Shown piece by piece: positions 61,101-64,000 of a DNA stretch of 64,000 bases. The notes beneath the pieces were generated by a model. The model was not told the DNA's origin. It worked only from the letters and a program-made list of their open reading frames with translations, and ran no database searches. This DNA is from Brachypodius melanocephalos (lineage: Eukaryota > Chordata > Aves > Passeriformes > Pycnonotidae), in the NCBI GenBank assembly GCA_013398615.1, contig VZSR01003807.1, forward strand, positions 21,889,078 through 21,953,077. The letters are read 5' to 3'. Position 1 is the stretch's first letter. Every line of letters begins with the position of its first letter. Made by a program: the position numbers and the translations under genes.

Positions 61101-64000
61101 AGCTCCAAACTACATCTTTTTGTCAATTCAGTAAAGAACAATTTCCTTCTTGTACTCCATGTAATGGTACTGTATGGCTTGGAAACTGTTGTTCTGTACA
61201 CAGTGTGAAATAAACCGGCCAAGGCACAGCAGCATCCCTTTTCAATATATATAAAAATCAAGACACTTTCCAAACCGAAAACAAAAAAACAAACAAAAAC
61301 AAAGCAATCCAAAAAAACCCAAACCAACCCAGAAAAAAAAAAAACAACCAAGCCAAAACAAAACAGGGGGAGGATTTCAGAACTGTTTAGTTTTGTAATT
61401 GACTGGAAAAATTTTAAGTCAGCCATCTTATTCATGAAGCAAATGGTCATGGTAGCATGAGATTTCTGCTTGACTGCAGATTCCACTGGTTCAAGGTGAA
61501 CCACAGCTTAATTATGCTATTTTCTAACAAGCATCAAAGAATAAGAAAGTAGATTATCTGATTCTATAACTGCAAAAATGTATCACAGACCCTCTTAATA
61601 GAACTTTTAGTCCCAAACAAAGGGATTAGAAAATCCCAAATCATTATAAATACTTTAAAAACCATTTTCTTAAAATAGGGTCCAAAATTCTGTATTATAT
61701 ATGAGAACAAAATAAATACAGCCAAGTGCTAGTATGCTGTTGAAACTAGTAGTGCTATTTTGACCAGCTGTAAGCAGGCAGCTCACTCAAAGGTAACAAT
61801 CTCTGAAATAGCCACAAGATGGAGCCCAAAGGATCTTCCAAACTGTAGTTAATGTTGACATCCTGCATCAGATTAAGAGTTAAATAAAATGATTTTACTG
61901 AAGAACACTTTACAAGAATCTTGAACTACAGACAAGTTGTTTTTCAATGTAAATCTACTCCTGCCTAAAGATGTTTTCAATTTAATAGATGGCTACCCAT
62001 GCACTGGTGAGCTTTGACTTCCCGTGTTAAAATAACAAGTCCCCAGCATTTTCAAGGAATATTGACGAACAGATATTTTATATTAAATAAAGAAAATTAT
62101 CTGAAAAGACTGCATCAGTTAACTGAAATTTGCATGACCTCTGTTTGCCTTGTCTCAACTATCTTAAGGGTATAAACAATTTACGTCCATTTTACGGGGT
62201 TATGTGAGACATAATGATATGTACAAGCTCTTTTTAGGGATGGACAGATCTTTCCACGTTGGAGATATTTCAGTGGGATAAGACATGACCTATTCAGTAT
62301 AAGCAGGCAGAGGAATGAATGTCTCAAACTCGTGACCTCATGACTTTTCACTGAATTCATATATTTTAAGAATTTTTTTAGATACTCAGATTAATGTAAT
62401 CATTAAGAAACTTTGCCTCATGTAAATTTAGGTGTCTAAAGTTAGGCATCCATGCTGAAACTGTTCACCTTAGTCTCAGTTTAGGGCTGATGGAGAGAAA
62501 TAAGCATCTGCAAAGGGTGTTTCATCTGTCTTGTATCTGTGTCAGAAAGCAATTACTTGCCCCTCTGGAGATATTTATATTTCTCAGTTATAACAGGGAA
62601 CATAGTTTAGGTTTAGTAACAAGAACAGAAAACAAACGTCAATGGATATTAGGATTGTTTGTTGCTAATTAACAACTTTCCCTCTTTTTTAAGAATATGA
62701 CATTGAAAGAAAAGTGAGAAGAAGGAACAAGTCATTTGTAGGTCTTAATAACTGAATACCCACTCTCACTATCCTTAGATGGAGGGTCTAATGCAAATAT
62801 TTAATCTAGACATTTTAACAGTAAGGTGAATCTCCATGTTTATCTGCCTAACACCTTGGTGTGCTCACAGTTAAAGCACACAAAACTAATGATGCTACCT
62901 TGCATCCATGTATTTTCAAAAAATGCTGATACTTTTATTCTTAGTAGGATTTAAACAAAGCCTTGACATTGGTTACAATTTTGTAATCTATTAAAGGTAA
63001 AATTGAGATTACACTCTTTGAAGTCTTGTATAACAACAAACCTGCAAAACGATTCATACTGATAGACCTGGCATAGCATTTCAATTGCAGTTATGATTAC
63101 AACTTGTGTTAATCATTTTTGCTTGCATTAAAGTACAACAGTAATTCATTCAGCCCCTGCTACTAAAAACTAGAGTCAGTTAAACTACTGTTTTAATGAT
63201 TATGAAACAGCTGTGATTTCTGAAGAAAGAGTGCTCTGTGTAATTGGTGGCCTGTGTTGTGACTGTAAGTTAGGTATAACACATAGATACTGATATCATG
63301 TCAGAAACACTCACACCTGTCAATCAGCATAATATGCTTGAACACCTGCATATGCACATAGCACGTGTTTAATTGGCTAAAAATTTCCCCAAGGGATAAA
63401 CTATCACTTTATTGCACTGCACAGAGATGTGTGCAAATGAATGCTCAGAGGTATTCTATTCTGATGCAATTCCAGAATGAATAGTTCTTCTAGCATCAAT
63501 CTACCTTTCTTTTTCTTATCTATGCAGACATCATTTGCAGAAATGTGCTTCTACAAAGTTGTAATTAAAGCAAAAGCAGTGATCAGTAGCATTTCATGAG
63601 GAACAAAGATGGTTCAGTACGTTATGCCTCTAGAAGTTAGTCATTAGCCCTTTGCTTTAATCACCATGTTAATTTGAGTAGCACACTGGGAAAAGTCCAT
63701 TTTTTTCAAAAGCTAATTAATTTTTATTGTTCTCCACCCCTTATATCAATTAATCTCTCCTCCAAAATTCTTCTTTTTTACATTTCCATAGTCATCTTAT
63801 TCTTTTCTAATTTATTAGTATTTCACATTTATTTAATAACATATGTAAATATATTTTCAGCCATTATTATACTTTTACAAATCCAGTCATAGATAAGAAG
63901 GACCTCAACTAAGAAGTTTCTTTTCAAAGTATTTGCATGGAATCTGGACCCCTGGGGTTGGTTTGTCAGCTTTCACCAATAACAGGCATTATGACTGAAG
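58174..64000 (+). other. Intron or 3' part of the locus, no repeats recognised except simple sequence
   Basis: AT-rich sequence without CR1 copies. It contains an A/C-rich low-complexity block (61263-61367) and a candidate terminal exon at 62696 with a strong acceptor. Open frames here are short or low in complexity. I cannot place the true end of the gene. Confidence 0.5.
61263..61367. repeat. A/C-rich low-complexity tract
   Basis: About 100 nt of (A)nC-type sequence with almost no T, ending in a ggggg run. Its complement is T/G-rich and produces the misleading 160-codon minus-strand frame at 61022-61504 (long Phe/Val/Cys runs). It may be an old degenerate poly-A tail or a simple-sequence expansion. 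Confidence 0.85.

Larger units (their letters stand above)
1..64000 (+). other. TRDN: Triadin gene (internal part), multi-exon KEKE-rich luminal region
   Basis: Thirteen to fourteen small plus-strand exons (24-60 nt) between 11473 and 58173 join into one open frame. All are phase 1 to phase 1 and a multiple of 3, and they encode Lys/Glu/Ala/Pro/Thr-rich peptides such as EHAKEKEGKNPAPLKEK. Triadin is a single-pass protein of the junctional sarcoplasmic reticulum whose long luminal tail carries KEKE motifs that bind calsequestrin and contact the ryanodine receptor and junctin; its gene is known for dozens of tiny symmetric exons. The assignment rests on composition, exon structure and remembered similarity to mammalian triadin, because no search was possible. 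The conserved membrane-spanning exons lie upstream of the window. Alternatives are another KEKE-rich muscle gene such as ASPH/junctin, whose lumen is more acidic, or PEVK-type titin exons, which sit in much tighter clusters. Confidence 0.75.

Noticed and set aside
61022..61504. Longest but one open frame (160 codons, minus strand)
   Set aside because: It reads through an A/C-rich low-complexity tract, giving long Phe/Val/Cys runs; no domain and no splice or promoter context.
1..64000. CRISPR arrays, tRNA or rRNA genes, bacterial operons, riboswitches
   Set aside because: None seen; sequence composition, CR1 repeats and intron-exon structure indicate a vertebrate nuclear genome.

Overview
The window looks like bird nuclear DNA. 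It is AT-rich, it holds several 5'-truncated CR1 LINE copies on both strands (some with the typical 3' end of ATTCTGTGATTC type), one avian LTR-type repeat relic and a 100-N assembly gap. There are no bacterial or viral gene arrays. Almost all of the long open frames lie in repeats or are chance frames.

The only gene I can support is a plus-strand gene made of very small exons that encode lysine/glutamate-rich (KEKE-type) peptides, separated by introns of about 0.1 to 11 kb. I can place 13 to 14 good exons between 11473 and 58173 plus two weaker ones (11198-11224, 39720-39767). Every good exon has a length divisible by 3, starts and ends in phase 1, and keeps one frame open across all junctions. 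This architecture and composition match the luminal domain of triadin (TRDN), the junctional sarcoplasmic reticulum protein that links the ryanodine receptor to calsequestrin. The cytoplasmic N-terminus, the transmembrane segment and the promoter are not in the window, and a certain 3' end is not visible.

Layout: 1-11.4 kb is intron or 5' flank with one minus-strand CR1. From 11.4 to 38.3 kb there are nine exons. From 38.3 to 45.8 kb there are a possible GC-AG exon and three more exons. The intron at 45.8-57.1 kb is the repeat-richest part, with four CR1 pieces and an LTR-type relic. From 57.1 to 58.2 kb there are two further exons, the second of which could be either internal or terminal. 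From 58.2 kb to the end I see only non-coding sequence plus a weak candidate terminal exon.

The most interesting point is a family of five 51-nt exons (37605, 38230, 43229, 45085, 45705), each encoding one 17-residue KEKE unit with the same lysine spacing. They look like tandem exon duplications that lengthen the calsequestrin-facing region. Other points are a NAGNAG acceptor, a possible GC-AG intron and several frame-compatible candidate terminal exons. I found no evidence for an unknown multi-gene system.
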